DNA of 64,000 nucleotides from Faecalicatena faecalis (lineage in GTDB: Bacteria; Bacillota; Clostridia; Lachnospirales; Lachnospiraceae): the NCBI RefSeq assembly GCF_012524165.2, contig NZ_JABACJ020000013.1:62001-126000 (forward strand). The letters run 5' to 3'. Shown here piece after piece: positions 9,265 through 17,539 of the stretch; within the stretch, counting starts at the first letter, position 1; every line of letters begins with the position of its first letter. The notes under the pieces were generated by a model that had not been told where the DNA came from, did no database searches, and saw nothing but the letters and a program-made list of their open reading frames with translations. A program made the translations under genes and the position numbers.

Positions 9265-9585
9265 ATGGGTTTCAGAGAAGACGTTAAAAAAATAAAGGCG
9301 CTCACGGATGAGAACCGCCTTGCGATCATGCTTGCTCTCCAGCATGGGGAGAAGTGCGGGTGTGATCTGCTGGAGGAACTGAATATCACACAGCCGACTC
9401 TTTCGCATCACATGAAGATCCTTGCGGACAGCGGACTTGTAGATTACTACAAAGAGGGAAAATGGATGCATTACTCCATCTCCGCAGACGGGGTCAGGGA
9501 GTTCCGGGACATGATCGGTTCCTACGCAAGATGTGACTGCGAAACGGACGAGAGCGTATCCTGCGGATGCAAGGAAAAGAAGTAA
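9265..9585 (+). CDS. arsR: ArsR/SmtB-family arsenic-responsive repressor
   Basis: Winged-helix repressor of 106 residues that should bind the operator over its own promoter and release it when arsenite binds. The HTH reads CDLLEELNITQPTLSHHMKI. The Cys pair at the start of that helix (KCGCDLL) matches the CxC arsenite site of classical ArsR proteins, and a second Cys cluster lies at the C-terminus (CDCETDES, then CGC). ATG 9265 is 8 nt after GGAGG at 9252-9256; the GTG at 9256 overlaps that ribosome site and is not the start. It is first in an operon with acr3, a permease and a thioredoxin-like gene. It lies within the prophage element, so this is cargo. Confidence 0.92.
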   Translation: MGFREDVKKIKALTDENRLAIMLALQHGEKCGCDLLEELNITQPTLSHHMKILADSGLVDYYKEGKWMHYSISADGVREFRDMIGSYARCDCETDESVSCGCKEKK

Positions 9586-9601
9586 TCGATATCTATCATT
9601 C

Positions 9602-9627
9602 ATAGGCAGTCCTTTGGGATTGCCTAT
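9602..9627 (+). repeat. Hairpin between arsR and acr3
   Basis: ATAGGCAGTCC (9602-9612) pairs with GGATTGCCTAT (9617-9627) with one mismatch. It has no U-run, so it is more likely an mRNA processing or stability hairpin, or a leaky attenuator that sets the arsR to acr3 ratio. Confidence 0.45.
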
Positions 9628-9653
9628 ATAAAGCACTTAAGCATAGATATATT

Positions 9654-9662
9654 TCAATGTAT
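9654..9662 (-). promoter_or_regulatory. Possible second ArsR half-site before acr3
   Basis: TCAATGTAT is the exact reverse complement of the ATACATTGA half-site at the main ars promoter, and lies 20 nt before the acr3 start. It may be a secondary operator or a chance match. Confidence 0.35.
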
Positions 9663-9683
9663 CAAACTAACGGAGGCGAAGTC

Positions 9684-10724
9684 ATGAGCAATCAAAGCAA
9701 AGGCATAAATACATTTCAGCGTTATCTTTCTGTGTGGGTACTGCTCTGCATGGCCATAGGAGTACTGATTGGGCACTTTATCCCGGCTATTCCTGATACG
9801 CTCGGTCAATTTCAGATTTCCGGCATTTCGATTCCTATCGCTGTTCTCATCTGGGTAATGATCTACCCTATGATGATGAAAGTGGATTTTCAGAGCATAA
9901 AACAGATTGGAAAGAATCCGAAGGGACTTCTGGTCACATGGGTTACAAACTGGCTGATCAAGCCGTTCACCATGTATGGAATTGCTTATCTGTTCTTATT
10001 TGTCGTATTCAAATCCATCATATCTCCCGGATTGGCAACGGAGTACCTTGCCGGAGCTGTGCTTTTAGGAGCTGCTCCGTGTACGGCGATGGTGTTTGTG
10101 TGGAGTACGCTTACAAAAGGAAATCCTGCTTATACGGTCGTACAGGTGGCGACAAATGACCTCATCATCCTTGTGGCTTTTGTTCCAATCGTAAAATTCC
10201 TTTTAGGCGTTTCCAATGTGGCTGTTCCCTATAGCACCCTGTTCGTCAGCATCTTTCTGTTTGTAGTGATTCCGCTTGTGGGCGGCATCCTCACGAGGAT
10301 AACAGTCACGAAGCAAAGAGGCGCGGATTACTTTGAGAGCGCGTTTATCCACAAGTTCGACAATGCCACAACGATAGGTCTGCTGTTGACGCTGGTTATT
10401 ATCTTCAGTTCACAGGCAGAGGTGATTTTGTCCAATCCGCTTCATATTGTGCTGATAGCGATCCCGCTAACCATTCAGACGTTTCTGATCTTCTTTATCG
10501 CTTACGGAGCAAGCAAGTTACTTAAATTACCACATGATATTGCGGCTCCTGCTGGAATGATCGGTGCATCGAATTTCTTTGAACTCGCGGTGGCTGTGGC
10601 TATTGCACTTTTCGGAACGACAAGCCCAGCAGCACTCGCCACCACAGTAGGCGTTCTGACGGAGGTTCCGGTAATGCTGATGCTTGTGCGAATTGCTAAT
10701 AAAACAAAAGCGAGGTTTGCGTAA
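9684..10724 (+). CDS. acr3: Arsenite efflux permease, Acr3 family
   Basis: Ten-helix secondary transporter that exports arsenite using the proton-motive force. The 346-residue length is typical of bacterial Acr3. Hydrophobic helices run through the whole protein. The family signature GAAPCTAMVFVWS contains the functionally essential conserved Cys, and the next conserved stretch is GNPAYTVVQVATNDL. ATG 9684 follows GGAGG; an in-frame upstream start at 9657 lacks a ribosome site. The stop and the next start overlap (TAATG), so the permease downstream is co-translated. Regulated by ArsR. Confidence 0.94.
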   Translation: MSNQSKGINTFQRYLSVWVLLCMAIGVLIGHFIPAIPDTLGQFQISGISIPIAVLIWVMIYPMMMKVDFQSIKQIGKNPKGLLVTWVTNWLIKPFTMYGIAYLFLFVVFKSIISPGLATEYLAGAVLLGAAPCTAMVFVWSTLTKGNPAYTVVQVATNDLIILVAFVPIVKFLLGVSNVAVPYSTLFVSIFLFVVIPLVGGILTRITVTKQRGADYFESAFIHKFDNATTIGLLLTLVIIFSSQAEVILSNPLHIVLIAIPLTIQTFLIFFIAYGASKLLKLPHDIAAPAGMIGASNFFELAVAVAIALFGTTSPAALATTVGVLTEVPVMLMLVRIANKTKARFA

Positions 10725-11722
10725 TGTGGACTTTTATTCAGGATCAAATACTTGGGATGAAGTGGCTGAATGCCCTTATTGGGAAAGTATTGCTCATGGT
10801 CGGACTCGATGTGAATAGCCGGATTGGCGGCAGCATTCAGTTCTTCATTTATGACACAATTAAAATAACAGTATTGCTTTGTGTGTTGATCTTCCTGATT
10901 TCCTATATCCAGAGTTTCTTCCCTCCGGAGCGCAGTCGGAAGATCATGGGAAGATTCCACGGGATCGGAGCGAATATTATCGGTGCCTTGCTTGGGACGG
11001 TAACGCCATTCTGTTCCTGCTCGTCCATTCCGATTTTTATGGGCTTTACGAGTGCGGGGCTTCCGCTTGGCGTGACATTTTCCTTCCTGATTTCATCACC
11101 GATGGTGGACTTGGGAAGTCTTGTGCTTCTCGTCAGTATCTTTGGCGTGAAGATTGCCGTGGCGTACGTGGTGCTGGGGCTTGTCATCGCCGTCATTGGC
11201 GGCACTTTGATAGAACACCTGCACATGGAAGACCAGATTGCTGATTTTATCCGCAATAACAACAGCAAGGTGGATATCGAGTCTCCGAATCTCACTGTTA
11301 AAGACCGGCTGATTTATTCCAGAGATCAGGTTGCATCCACCTTTAAGAAAGTGTTCCCTTATATCCTTGTCGGCGTGGCTATCGGCGCGGTGATCCATAA
11401 CTGGATTCCCGAAGGCTGGGTGGAAACCGTTCTCGGCAGCAATAATCCGTTCGGTGTGATACTCGCCACGCTTGTCGGCATACCCATGTACGCAGACATT
11501 TTCGGCACGATTCCGATTGCCGAGGCACTTTTGGCAAAGGGAGCATTGCTCGGTACGATTCTCAGCTTTATGATGGCGGTTACCACGCTCAGCCTTCCGT
11601 CCCTCATAATGCTGAAAAAGGCTATCAAGCCAAAACTCTTAGCGACATTTATAGCCATCTGCACAGTGGGTATCATCATTGTCGGATACGGCTTTAATGT
11701 ATTTCAAAGTTTATTCATCTGA
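10724..11722 (+). CDS. ArsP-like permease (UPF0718/DUF318)
   Basis: Membrane permease of 332 residues. The diagnostic motif TPFCSCSSIPIFMGF carries the two neighbouring cysteines seen in ArsP, which exports trivalent organoarsenicals such as methylarsenite. A second permease half begins near HNWIPEG and contains GVILATLVGIPMYADIFGT. About eight hydrophobic segments are visible. Its place in an ArsR-Acr3 operon fits an arsenic role, although the wider UPF0718 family also includes permeases of unknown substrate. It shares one base with the acr3 stop. Confidence 0.85.
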   Translation: MWTFIQDQILGMKWLNALIGKVLLMVGLDVNSRIGGSIQFFIYDTIKITVLLCVLIFLISYIQSFFPPERSRKIMGRFHGIGANIIGALLGTVTPFCSCSSIPIFMGFTSAGLPLGVTFSFLISSPMVDLGSLVLLVSIFGVKIAVAYVVLGLVIAVIGGTLIEHLHMEDQIADFIRNNNSKVDIESPNLTVKDRLIYSRDQVASTFKKVFPYILVGVAIGAVIHNWIPEGWVETVLGSNNPFGVILATLVGIPMYADIFGTIPIAEALLAKGALLGTILSFMMAVTTLSLPSLIMLKKAIKPKLLATFIAICTVGIIIVGYGFNVFQSLFI

Positions 11723-11736
11723 AGGAGGATATGATC

Positions 11737-12087
11737 ATGGCACTGTTTGGTAAGAAAAAAGAAGTAGTCAAGGCGGAGCCCACATGTTGCTGCGGAGGGA
11801 CGGAAGAAGTTAAGGCTGAATCTACTCCCTGCTGCGGAGAAAAGATTGATGGCGTTTGCTGCATCAAAGTTCTTGGTGCGGGTTGCAAGTCATGTCACGA
11901 ACAGTATGAGAATGCCAAGAAAGCTGTTGAGAATCTTGGATTGAATGTTGAGGTAGAGTACATCACCGATATGGAGAAGGTAATGAGCTATGGTGTTATG
12001 AGTATGCCTGCACTCCTTGTTAATGATAAAATCGTATCTGTCGGTAAAGTGCTAAAGCCGGGAGAAGTTGAAAAGTTGTTAGGCTGA
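11737..12087 (+). CDS. Thioredoxin-like small protein with Cys-rich N-terminal metal-binding segment
   Basis: 116 residues. The C-terminal 75 form a thioredoxin-like fold with redox motif GAGCKSCHEQ (CxxC) and a cis-Pro region VMSMPALLVNDKIVS. Ahead of it is an unusual tail with two cysteine clusters (PTCCCGG and TPCCGEK) plus VCCIKV just before the fold. Such glutaredoxin/thioredoxin-like proteins accompany ArsP-type permeases. The extra Cys-Cys pairs suggest that it binds or hands over As(III) as well as reducing substrates, which is an inference. ATG 11737 is 8 nt from AAGGAGG; the ATG at 11731 is too close. Last gene of the ars operon. Confidence 0.8.
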   Translation: MALFGKKKEVVKAEPTCCCGGTEEVKAESTPCCGEKIDGVCCIKVLGAGCKSCHEQYENAKKAVENLGLNVEVEYITDMEKVMSYGVMSMPALLVNDKIVSVGKVLKPGEVEKLLG

Positions 12088-12102
12088 TCATTCAGAAGAG
12101 AT

Positions 12103-12150
12103 AAAGGCTCCTCACTACCGGCAAATGCGTCGGCGGCGAGGAGCCTTTTT
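12103..12150. terminator. Convergent bidirectional terminator (ars operon and recombinases)
   Basis: Perfect 11-bp stem AAAGGCTCCTC (12103-12113) with GAGGAGCCTTT (12138-12148), followed by Ts. It sits between the convergent ars operon and the recombinase operon and touches the recombinase stop codon. Confidence 0.85.
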
Positions 12151-13717
12151 ATGCTTCAATGTCGATTGTGATGCCGGACTTGAATTCCACGGTGAAGTGG
12201 TCGTTGAAGACGGTGATCTTCTCGATGAGTTTTTTGACCAGAGCCTCATCAAACTCTGTGATGTCGGTTTCCTGACCAGCGATGAAGTCCTGCAGCTCCT
12301 TGATCCGGTTCATGGCTTCTTCCCGGTGGTGGCTGTCGAGCTCTGATTGTTCTTTCTGGTCACGGAGCCGGAAAATCTCATCAGCGATGGCGTCATAGTC
12401 CTGTTTGTTATTTGCCTTCTTGATGAGCTCTTTTTGAAGTTCCTCCAGCCGTGCCTGAATGCCGTCCGGTGAGAGAATGTCAGCGTTAACCACGGCCTTG
12501 GCGATGTTCTGCTGTAAGGTTTTCAGGAAAAAGTCTCGTTCAGTAAGAATCTGATGGAAGGCATTGACCGTGACTTCCTGCAACAGGAGCTCGTTAACCG
12601 TCCGGTTGGTGCAGTTCTTTTCAGCCGAGGTCGGTTCCAAGCGGCTGATACAGCGCCAGACGATGGACTTGCAGCCGTGGTTGTTCCAGTGAACGCGCCT
12701 GTAAAGCTCACCGCAGTCTCCGCAGAAAACCATCTGTGCAAAACAGTGATTGCAGGAGAAGCTGCGTTTCTTGCCGGTCGGGCTGACGTGGACTACCCGG
12801 CGACGGACAAGCTCCGCCTGCACCTGCATGAAGAGCTCTTTCGGAATGATCGCTTCATGGTCGCCCTCGACGTAGTATTGAGGAACGGTGCCGTTGTTCT
12901 TGATGCGCTTCTTTGTCAGGAAGTCTGTGGTGTAGGTCTTTTGCAGGAGTGCGTCACCCATGTATTTCTCGTTGCGGAGAATCTTGTTGATGGTGCTGGT
13001 GTGCCATTTTGTCTTGCCAGCGCCGGTGAGGATACCGTCAGCCATAAGCCCGTCGGCGATTTTATCCATGCTGGAGCCTTCGAGGTATTCCCGGTAGATG
13101 CGCTTTACGATTTCTGCCTGCTCCGGATCAATGATCAGGTGCCCATTTTCATCCTTGGTGTATCCGAGGAATCGATTGTGATTGACCTGCACCTTACCTT
13201 GCTGGTAGCGGTACTGCAGTCCCAGTTTGATGTTCTGGCTCATTGACTGGCTTTCCTGCTGGGCAAGGCTCGCCATAATCGTGATCAGCACCTCGCCCTT
13301 AGCGTCCAGCGTGTTGATGGCTTCCTTCTCAAAATAAACAGGTATGTTCTTATCCTTCAGCTGCCGGATGTATTGCAGGCAGTCGAGAGTGTTTCGAGCA
13401 AATCGGCTGATGGACTTGGTGATGACCATGTCGATGTTACCAGCCATGCACTCGTCGATCATTCGATTGAATTCATCACGCTTTTTTGTGTTGGTGCCGG
13501 AGATACCGTCGTCTGCAAATATGCCCGCCAGCTCCCATTCTGGATTCTTTTGAATGTACTCGGTGTAGTGCGTGACCTGAGCCTCGTAGCTTGTTTCCTG
13601 TTCTTCGGAATCCGTGCTGACGCGGCAGTAGGCTGCAACACGGAGTTTTTTCTGCGCTGATTGCTTTACTGTATTTCCGACCTGCCTTCTGGCCGGAATC
13701 ACCATTACATTTCCCAT
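12149..13717 (-). CDS. Large serine recombinase (third gene of the recombinase triplet)
   Basis: 522-residue site-specific recombinase. The N-terminal resolvase domain carries [12 protein letters not shown] with catalytic Ser34, followed by [12 protein letters not shown] and the conserved [11 protein letters not shown]. Next come the recombinase domain ([12 protein letters not shown]) and a zinc-ribbon domain whose cysteines I read as [12 protein letters not shown], plus a later pair. A coiled coil (about 400-480) and a C-terminal beta segment follow. Large serine integrases join attP to attB and excise with a helper factor. The start ATG overlaps the previous stop (TAATG). With its two upstream partners it is the only plausible integration machinery in the element. 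Confidence 0.93.
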   Translation of the reverse strand: MGNVMVIPARRQVGNTVKQSAQKKLRVAAYCRVSTDSEEQETSYEAQVTHYTEYIQKNPEWELAGIFADDGISGTNTKKRDEFNRMIDECMAGNIDMVITKSISRFARNTLDCLQYIRQLKDKNIPVYFEKEAINTLDAKGEVLITIMASLAQQESQSMSQNIKLGLQYRYQQGKVQVNHNRFLGYTKDENGHLIIDPEQAEIVKRIYREYLEGSSMDKIADGLMADGILTGAGKTKWHTSTINKILRNEKYMGDALLQKTYTTDFLTKKRIKNNGTVPQYYVEGDHEAIIPKELFMQVQAELVRRRVVHVSPTGKKRSFSCNHCFAQMVFCGDCGELYRRVHWNNHGCKSIVWRCISRLEPTSAEKNCTNRTVNELLLQEVTVNAFHQILTERDFFLKTLQQNIAKAVVNADILSPDGIQARLEELQKELIKKANNKQDYDAIADEIFRLRDQKEQSELDSHHREEAMNRIKELQDFIAGQETDITEFDEALVKKLIEKITVFNDHFTVEFKSGITIDIEA

Positions 13718-14133
13718 TAGCTTACCTCGCTTTCAATGAGGCTGTAGAGGTATTCTGCCTGCAGCCTCGGATCTTCATAGTGTTGCTCTGCCGCAGCCAT
13801 GCGAAAGCCGGTAGGAGACGCTGCGGGTTTTACACTCTTTTTCCTGTTCAGCCTGCCAAGTTTCCCGGCGCGTTCAAATCGAATGGCGGCAGCTTTATCG
13901 TAGGTTTCCTGATCAATGATAGCCGGGTAAAAGTCATCTCCGAGGTAGTGCCTGTTTTCCATCAGGCGCTTTGCCGTGCCGTGGTAGGTTTCAATGCCAG
14001 CAGCGGCAGCAGCCTTGGCCAGTGCCATCCCGGAGAGGTAATTCTCATAGAGCTTTCGTATTTTATTGGCTTCATCCTCTTTAATCGTGGCGCAGCCGTT
14101 TTCAATGCTGTAGCCGTAGGGTGTATGTCCCAT
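13717..14133 (-). CDS. Recombinase-domain-only protein (middle gene of the recombinase triplet)
   Basis: 138 residues with no catalytic resolvase domain. It starts directly in a recombinase domain ([13 protein letters not shown], then [18 protein letters not shown]) and continues with [20 protein letters not shown], which parallels the segment after the catalytic domain in its large neighbours. It could be a degenerate recombinase, but the frame is intact. It sits in a tight operon (1-bp overlap on one side, 4-bp gap on the other) with a proper start, so an accessory DNA-binding role, such as directionality control, is possible. That role is inferred. Confidence 0.7.
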   Translation of the reverse strand: MGHTPYGYSIENGCATIKEDEANKIRKLYENYLSGMALAKAAAAAGIETYHGTAKRLMENRHYLGDDFYPAIIDQETYDKAAAIRFERAGKLGRLNRKKSVKPAASPTGFRMAAAEQHYEDPRLQAEYLYSLIESEVS

Positions 14134-14137
14134 GTAT

Positions 14138-15697
14138 TCACATCCTTTCTCGAAGCGTCAGACCGCATTTCAGTTCAAAGCGCACTTCATTTCTGGAGCG
14201 GACAATGATGCGGGTCACATATTCATTAAACAGGTCATCATCGAATTCCTGAAGTATTCCACCTTTTTCTGTAAAGTGCAGAAGCGCTGTGGCTGCTGTG
14301 ACCTTTGTTACATCTCCGGAAACAGCGTTTTTTAAGGCGTTGATCTCATCCCGGAAACTGTCAGCCTGCGAAAGCAGCTCATTCGTTTCTTTGTTAAAAA
14401 GGATCGGGTCGATGATGCCCTGTGTCATGAGCTTTGTCAGCGTCTCGCGCTTTTCTGTGTTCTGCGCCAGTAGGGTCTGTATTTCCTGAATGCGCCGAAG
14501 CGAGTCATCAGACGAAGTGTTTTTCAATGCGTCCACATATGGTTTTAGGATGATCCTGTGCGCGTAGACCAGCTTGTTCATCATGGTGACGAAAGCCTGC
14601 TTCAGATCATCGTCTTTTACAAAAAGCATGTGGCATTTATCTTTATCCTTGATGTGGGTACTGCAGCACCATGCGGTGTATTTGTATCCTGTGCAGCTGT
14701 GTATCCGGCGCTTAAAGGTATCGCCGCACTCGCCGCAGATGATCTTCCCGGAGAAGGTGTAGCGATTCTGGTATTTGTCGCTCCCTTTGACGACACCTTT
14801 TTCCGTTGCCCGCTGGTGAATAAAAGCGTGAGCAGCTTCAAAGTCCTCCCGGCTGATGATTGCCTCGTGATGATCCTTGACCATGTACTGTGTCTGCTCG
14901 CCGTGATTGTTGTGCCGGACAAAGCGTGAATCCGAGTACGTTTTCTGGAAAAGGCAGTCGCCGACATACTTCTCATTGGAGAGCATCCCGCGAATGGTTG
15001 TGGCTGTCCAGCGTCCGTTTCGCTTGGTAGGAATGCCGCGCCGGTTCAGGTCATCCGCGATGGCGTGGGTGCCTTTTCCGGAGAGCAGCGCTGCGAAGAT
15101 TTCTTTTACCACAGCCGCCTGCTCCGGATTAATTACCATCTGCTCGCCATCCCAATCGTAGCCGTAGGGTGGGTAGCTGACTTTATAGGTGCCGCTCTCA
15201 AAGCGTTTCTGGATTGACCACTTGCTGTTTTCTGATATGGAAACAGACTCGCCTTCGGCCATGCTGGAGAGAATTGCCAGAAACAGCTCGCTCTCCATTG
15301 AGCCGGTGTTGATATTTTCCTTCTCGAAATAAATCGGAATGTGCAGGGCGAGCAGTTTTCTTACCAGTTCTAAGCAGTCCGTTGTGTTCCGGCTGAAGCG
15401 GCTGATGGATTTTGTGATAACAAAGTCCACTTTACCGGCCTTGCAGTCGTCAATGAGTCGTAGGAGCTCCGGGCGCTTGTCCTTCTTGGTGCCAGTAATG
15501 CCTTCGTCGTAATAGAGTCCAGCGAACTCCCAGTCATCACGAGATGTGATGTAATTTTCGTAGTGGGTTTTCTGTGCCTCAAGGCTTTCAAGCTGGGCAT
15601 CGGAATCCGTAGAGACGCGGCAGTAGGCGGCTACCCTGATCTTCTTGAGTTTAACTTTCGAGCTCGCTGTTTCTGCGATTTTCGTGACTTTTTTCAA
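14138..15697 (-). CDS. Large serine recombinase (first gene of the recombinase triplet)
   Basis: 519-residue serine recombinase. The resolvase domain has [14 protein letters not shown] with catalytic Ser29, then YDEGITGTKKDKR and TKSISRFSRNTTDC. The recombinase domain includes PPYGYDWDGEQMV, the zinc ribbon includes IICGECGDTF, and a coiled coil occupies about residues 410-470. It is only moderately similar to the last gene of the triplet, so the two probably act together and are not recent duplicates. A 32-nt promoter-like motif shared with two phage operons lies at 15723-15754, just upstream. Confidence 0.93.
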   Translation of the reverse strand: MKKVTKIAETASSKVKLKKIRVAAYCRVSTDSDAQLESLEAQKTHYENYITSRDDWEFAGLYYDEGITGTKKDKRPELLRLIDDCKAGKVDFVITKSISRFSRNTTDCLELVRKLLALHIPIYFEKENINTGSMESELFLAILSSMAEGESVSISENSKWSIQKRFESGTYKVSYPPYGYDWDGEQMVINPEQAAVVKEIFAALLSGKGTHAIADDLNRRGIPTKRNGRWTATTIRGMLSNEKYVGDCLFQKTYSDSRFVRHNNHGEQTQYMVKDHHEAIISREDFEAAHAFIHQRATEKGVVKGSDKYQNRYTFSGKIICGECGDTFKRRIHSCTGYKYTAWCCSTHIKDKDKCHMLFVKDDDLKQAFVTMMNKLVYAHRIILKPYVDALKNTSSDDSLRRIQEIQTLLAQNTEKRETLTKLMTQGIIDPILFNKETNELLSQADSFRDEINALKNAVSGDVTKVTAATALLHFTEKGGILQEFDDDLFNEYVTRIIVRSRNEVRFELKCGLTLRERM

Positions 15698-15722
15698 GGG
15701 AAGTCCCTCCTTTCCGTACGTC

Positions 15723-15754
15723 TATACATCACTCTAAAGCGACTACATATCAAG
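15723..15754 (-). promoter_or_regulatory. 32-nt shared promoter/operator motif, copy A (recombinase operon)
   Basis: On the - strand: CTTGATA, 12 variable bases, AGAGTGATGTATA. The same layout occurs at 35073-35104 and 36281-36312, each time shortly upstream of a - strand gene. TTGATA may be a -35 box and TGTATA a -10 box with a long spacer. Confidence 0.6.
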
Positions 15755-15956
15755 GGATTTTCGGCATTATTTCCGCGAACAAGGGAGAGAAAGTTTCGCG
15801 ATTGATGGCGGTTAATTTGTTAAATTCAGCCACAGAAATGAGGCCGTCATCGAGCATCTTCTTTGCGATTGTCTGTGCTCTGCGGTAGTCCAGATCGCCC
15901 TGAATCCGCTCCTGCGTGAAATATCCAGATTGAACATTTGTGATTTCGTCTGTCAT
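15750..15956 (-). CDS. Small SHOCT-like domain protein
   Basis: 68 residues, function unknown. The second half, from DYRRAQTIAKKMLDDGLISV to AEFNKL, is a SHOCT-type short helical hairpin (aliphatic, then DGLIS, then EFNKL). SHOCT domains usually sit at ends of proteins as oligomerisation modules. Free-standing copies are common next to serine recombinases in Firmicutes mobile elements. ATG 15956 follows GGAGGTGG; that ribosome site is the 3' arm of a conserved hairpin (see the repeat at 15974-16009). Confidence 0.75.
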   Translation of the reverse strand: MTDEITNVQSGYFTQERIQGDLDYRRAQTIAKKMLDDGLISVAEFNKLTAINRETFSPLFAEIMPKIP

Positions 15957-15973
15957 AACATATCCACCTCCAG

Positions 15974-16009
15974 TTTCCACTGGAGATGAACTGCCTTTTT
16001 GAGCGGAGG
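15974..16009 (-). repeat. Repeated intergenic leader element, copy 1
   Basis: Two blocks, TTTCCACTGGAGATGAAC and TTTGAGCGGA, separated by exactly 6 nt as read on the + strand. The same arrangement occurs at 44327-44360 and 48843-48875. On the transcribed - strand, CTCCAGT pairs with ACTGGAG around a GGAA tetraloop, and the 3' arm contains the ribosome site of the SHOCT-like gene. Confidence 0.7.
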
Positions 16010-16012
16010 AAA

Positions 16013-16053
16013 ATAAAAAAAGCCTGCGGGCATTCCGAAGAACACTCGCAGGC
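16013..16053 (-). terminator. Terminator after the endolysin gene
   Basis: On the - strand GCCTGCGAG (16053-16045) pairs with CCCGCAGGC (16030-16022), followed by a seven-T run and more Ts. It ends the lysis operon. Confidence 0.75.
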
Positions 16054-16073
16054 ATAGCAGATTGGATATTCAG

Positions 16074-17045
16074 TTATTTCGCTCTGATCTTCCAGCCGGT
16101 CAGAATGAGGTTGACGTTTTTGATAAGCGTCGGGTTGAGCTTCTGGATAGCGGAAACCGTGGTGCCGTATTTCTTAGCAATCCCGGAGAGGGTATCGCCG
16201 CTTTTTACGGTGTAGTAGACCGGAGTGGATTCCTGTGTTTTTACCAGAGCATTGACCTTTGCCTGTACGGCAGAATAGTCATATCCGGCAGCGGTGAGGC
16301 GTTCTTTGCGGTCAGTTCCGTTTCCCCATTTGCCGTCCAGCACCTCCTGCGCCAGCTCATCTACGGTCTTTGCCGGAGTGACCGGAGCAGGAGTGGCAGG
16401 CTTGCTGTCATCGGACACAGCCTTTGTAAAGCCGTTGAAGCCGCCGTTCTGGATAATGGCAGGATAATCAACATAGGCGTAGTCCATATCCACATTACCA
16501 CTGATGCCGTCAACAGAGCCCTTGGAAGAATACTGCCAGATGCCGTAGTCGCCTTTATAGGAGCATTTGCTGGCATACTGCGCTACCCAGTGGGCGTAGG
16601 GCGTGAGCTTCGTGTCATCCATGCGTTCTTTGAAACCGGAAACAGCGGAGCCATAGATCCCGACGAAGTAACCGGCATCTTCCATAGTTTCACAGAAAGC
16701 AATGGTGGCCTCAGTGATTCCGGCTTTGGCAGAAGCGGGCTGTGCCTCGTTATCCATATAGACCGGGTATTCCAGCTGCTTGCCCTTCAGGATTTGCAGG
16801 AAGCGCTCAGCGTCTGCTTTTCCGGCGGCAGCAGTCACGCAGTCCTTTCCGACAAAGTAATAAGCACCGATTGGGATACCGGCAGCCTTCGCACCTTTGT
16901 AATTTGCTTCCCATTTGCTGTCCGTATAAAAACCGGCATCGGAGCCGCCAGCTTTGATGATGGCAAACTCGATACCGGCCTTTTTGACTTTATTCCAGTC
17001 AATGGTTCCCTGCCAATGACTGACGTCGATTCCTTTTCTCGTCAT
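16074..17045 (-). CDS. Phage endolysin: GH25 muramidase with Cpl-7-like and LysM wall-binding domains
   Basis: 323-residue lysozyme that cuts the MurNAc-GlcNAc bond of peptidoglycan at the end of the lytic cycle. The GH25 domain begins at once ([20 protein letters not shown]) and includes the catalytic acidic region YPVYMDNE. A Thr/Pro linker is followed by a Cpl-7-like repeat ([16 protein letters not shown], then [12 protein letters not shown]). The C-terminus is one LysM ([19 protein letters not shown]). There is no signal peptide, so export depends on the adjacent holin. The ATG chosen follows AGGAGG. It begins one base after the holin stop. Confidence 0.95.
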   Translation of the reverse strand: MTRKGIDVSHWQGTIDWNKVKKAGIEFAIIKAGGSDAGFYTDSKWEANYKGAKAAGIPIGAYYFVGKDCVTAAAGKADAERFLQILKGKQLEYPVYMDNEAQPASAKAGITEATIAFCETMEDAGYFVGIYGSAVSGFKERMDDTKLTPYAHWVAQYASKCSYKGDYGIWQYSSKGSVDGISGNVDMDYAYVDYPAIIQNGGFNGFTKAVSDDSKPATPAPVTPAKTVDELAQEVLDGKWGNGTDRKERLTAAGYDYSAVQAKVNALVKTQESTPVYYTVKSGDTLSGIAKKYGTTVSAIQKLNPTLIKNVNLILTGWKIRAK

Positions 17046-17046
17046 A

Positions 17047-17460
17047 TTATTTTTCCTCCTCATCGTGACGGTCGTGGAGCTGCTCCAAGACCTCCTTTAA
17101 TTTCTCCGGTACCGGCAGGCCGAGATGTGCTGCGTTCTCCGTCAGTGACAGGCCTTCATTGGACAGGTAGAAGAAGATGATCGCCGTGCGGAGCACTCCC
17201 GGATGGCCGAGTACCTGAACATCAATGACGTTTCCGATGCCTACCAGCAGGAAGATCAGCACCTTGCGGCAGATTCCCTTAAAGCCGACCTCGCTTGAGA
17301 GCTTTTTGTCGGCAATGGCACACATGATGCCGGTAAGGTAGTCGCAGGTCACAAAGATCACCAGCGCAATCAAGAGCCCGTCACAGCCGCCTAAGAAATA
17401 ACCAAGCCATCCTCCGACAGCGGCAAATACCAGTTGGATCGTGTTCCAGAATTCTTTCAT
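17047..17460 (-). CDS. Phage holin (toxin-secretion/holin family)
   Basis: 137 residues with hydrophobic segments at about 8-45 and 62-85 ([49 protein letters not shown]), and a charged C-terminal tail ending HDEEEK. This matches the phage holin family that includes the Clostridium holin-like protein TcdE (holin_4). It should form membrane lesions that let the endolysin reach the wall. It is followed directly by the endolysin. Confidence 0.9.
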   Translation of the reverse strand: MKEFWNTIQLVFAAVGGWLGYFLGGCDGLLIALVIFVTCDYLTGIMCAIADKKLSSEVGFKGICRKVLIFLLVGIGNVIDVQVLGHPGVLRTAIIFFYLSNEGLSLTENAAHLGLPVPEKLKEVLEQLHDRHDEEEK

Positions 17461-17481
17461 GAGAAAATCCCTCCTTTGTGC

Positions 17482-17513
17482 AAAATAAAAGCCGCCTGCA
17501 TTTTGCAGACAGC
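17482..17513 (-). terminator. Terminator between the GH18 tail gene and the holin
   Basis: On the - strand GCTGTCTGCA (17513-17504) pairs with TGCAGGCGGC (17500-17491) with two G-T wobbles, followed by TTTTATTTT. It separates tail genes from the lysis pair. Confidence 0.6.
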
Positions 17514-17539
17514 CTCATGAACTGTATCCGTGTATGAAG

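Noticed and set aside
8887..9636. 249-codon - strand frame across attL and arsR
   Set aside because: Runs through a terminator, a promoter and arsR; no family features.
16062..17180. 372-codon + strand frame over the endolysin
   Set aside because: Antisense shadow; the endolysin and holin are unambiguous.
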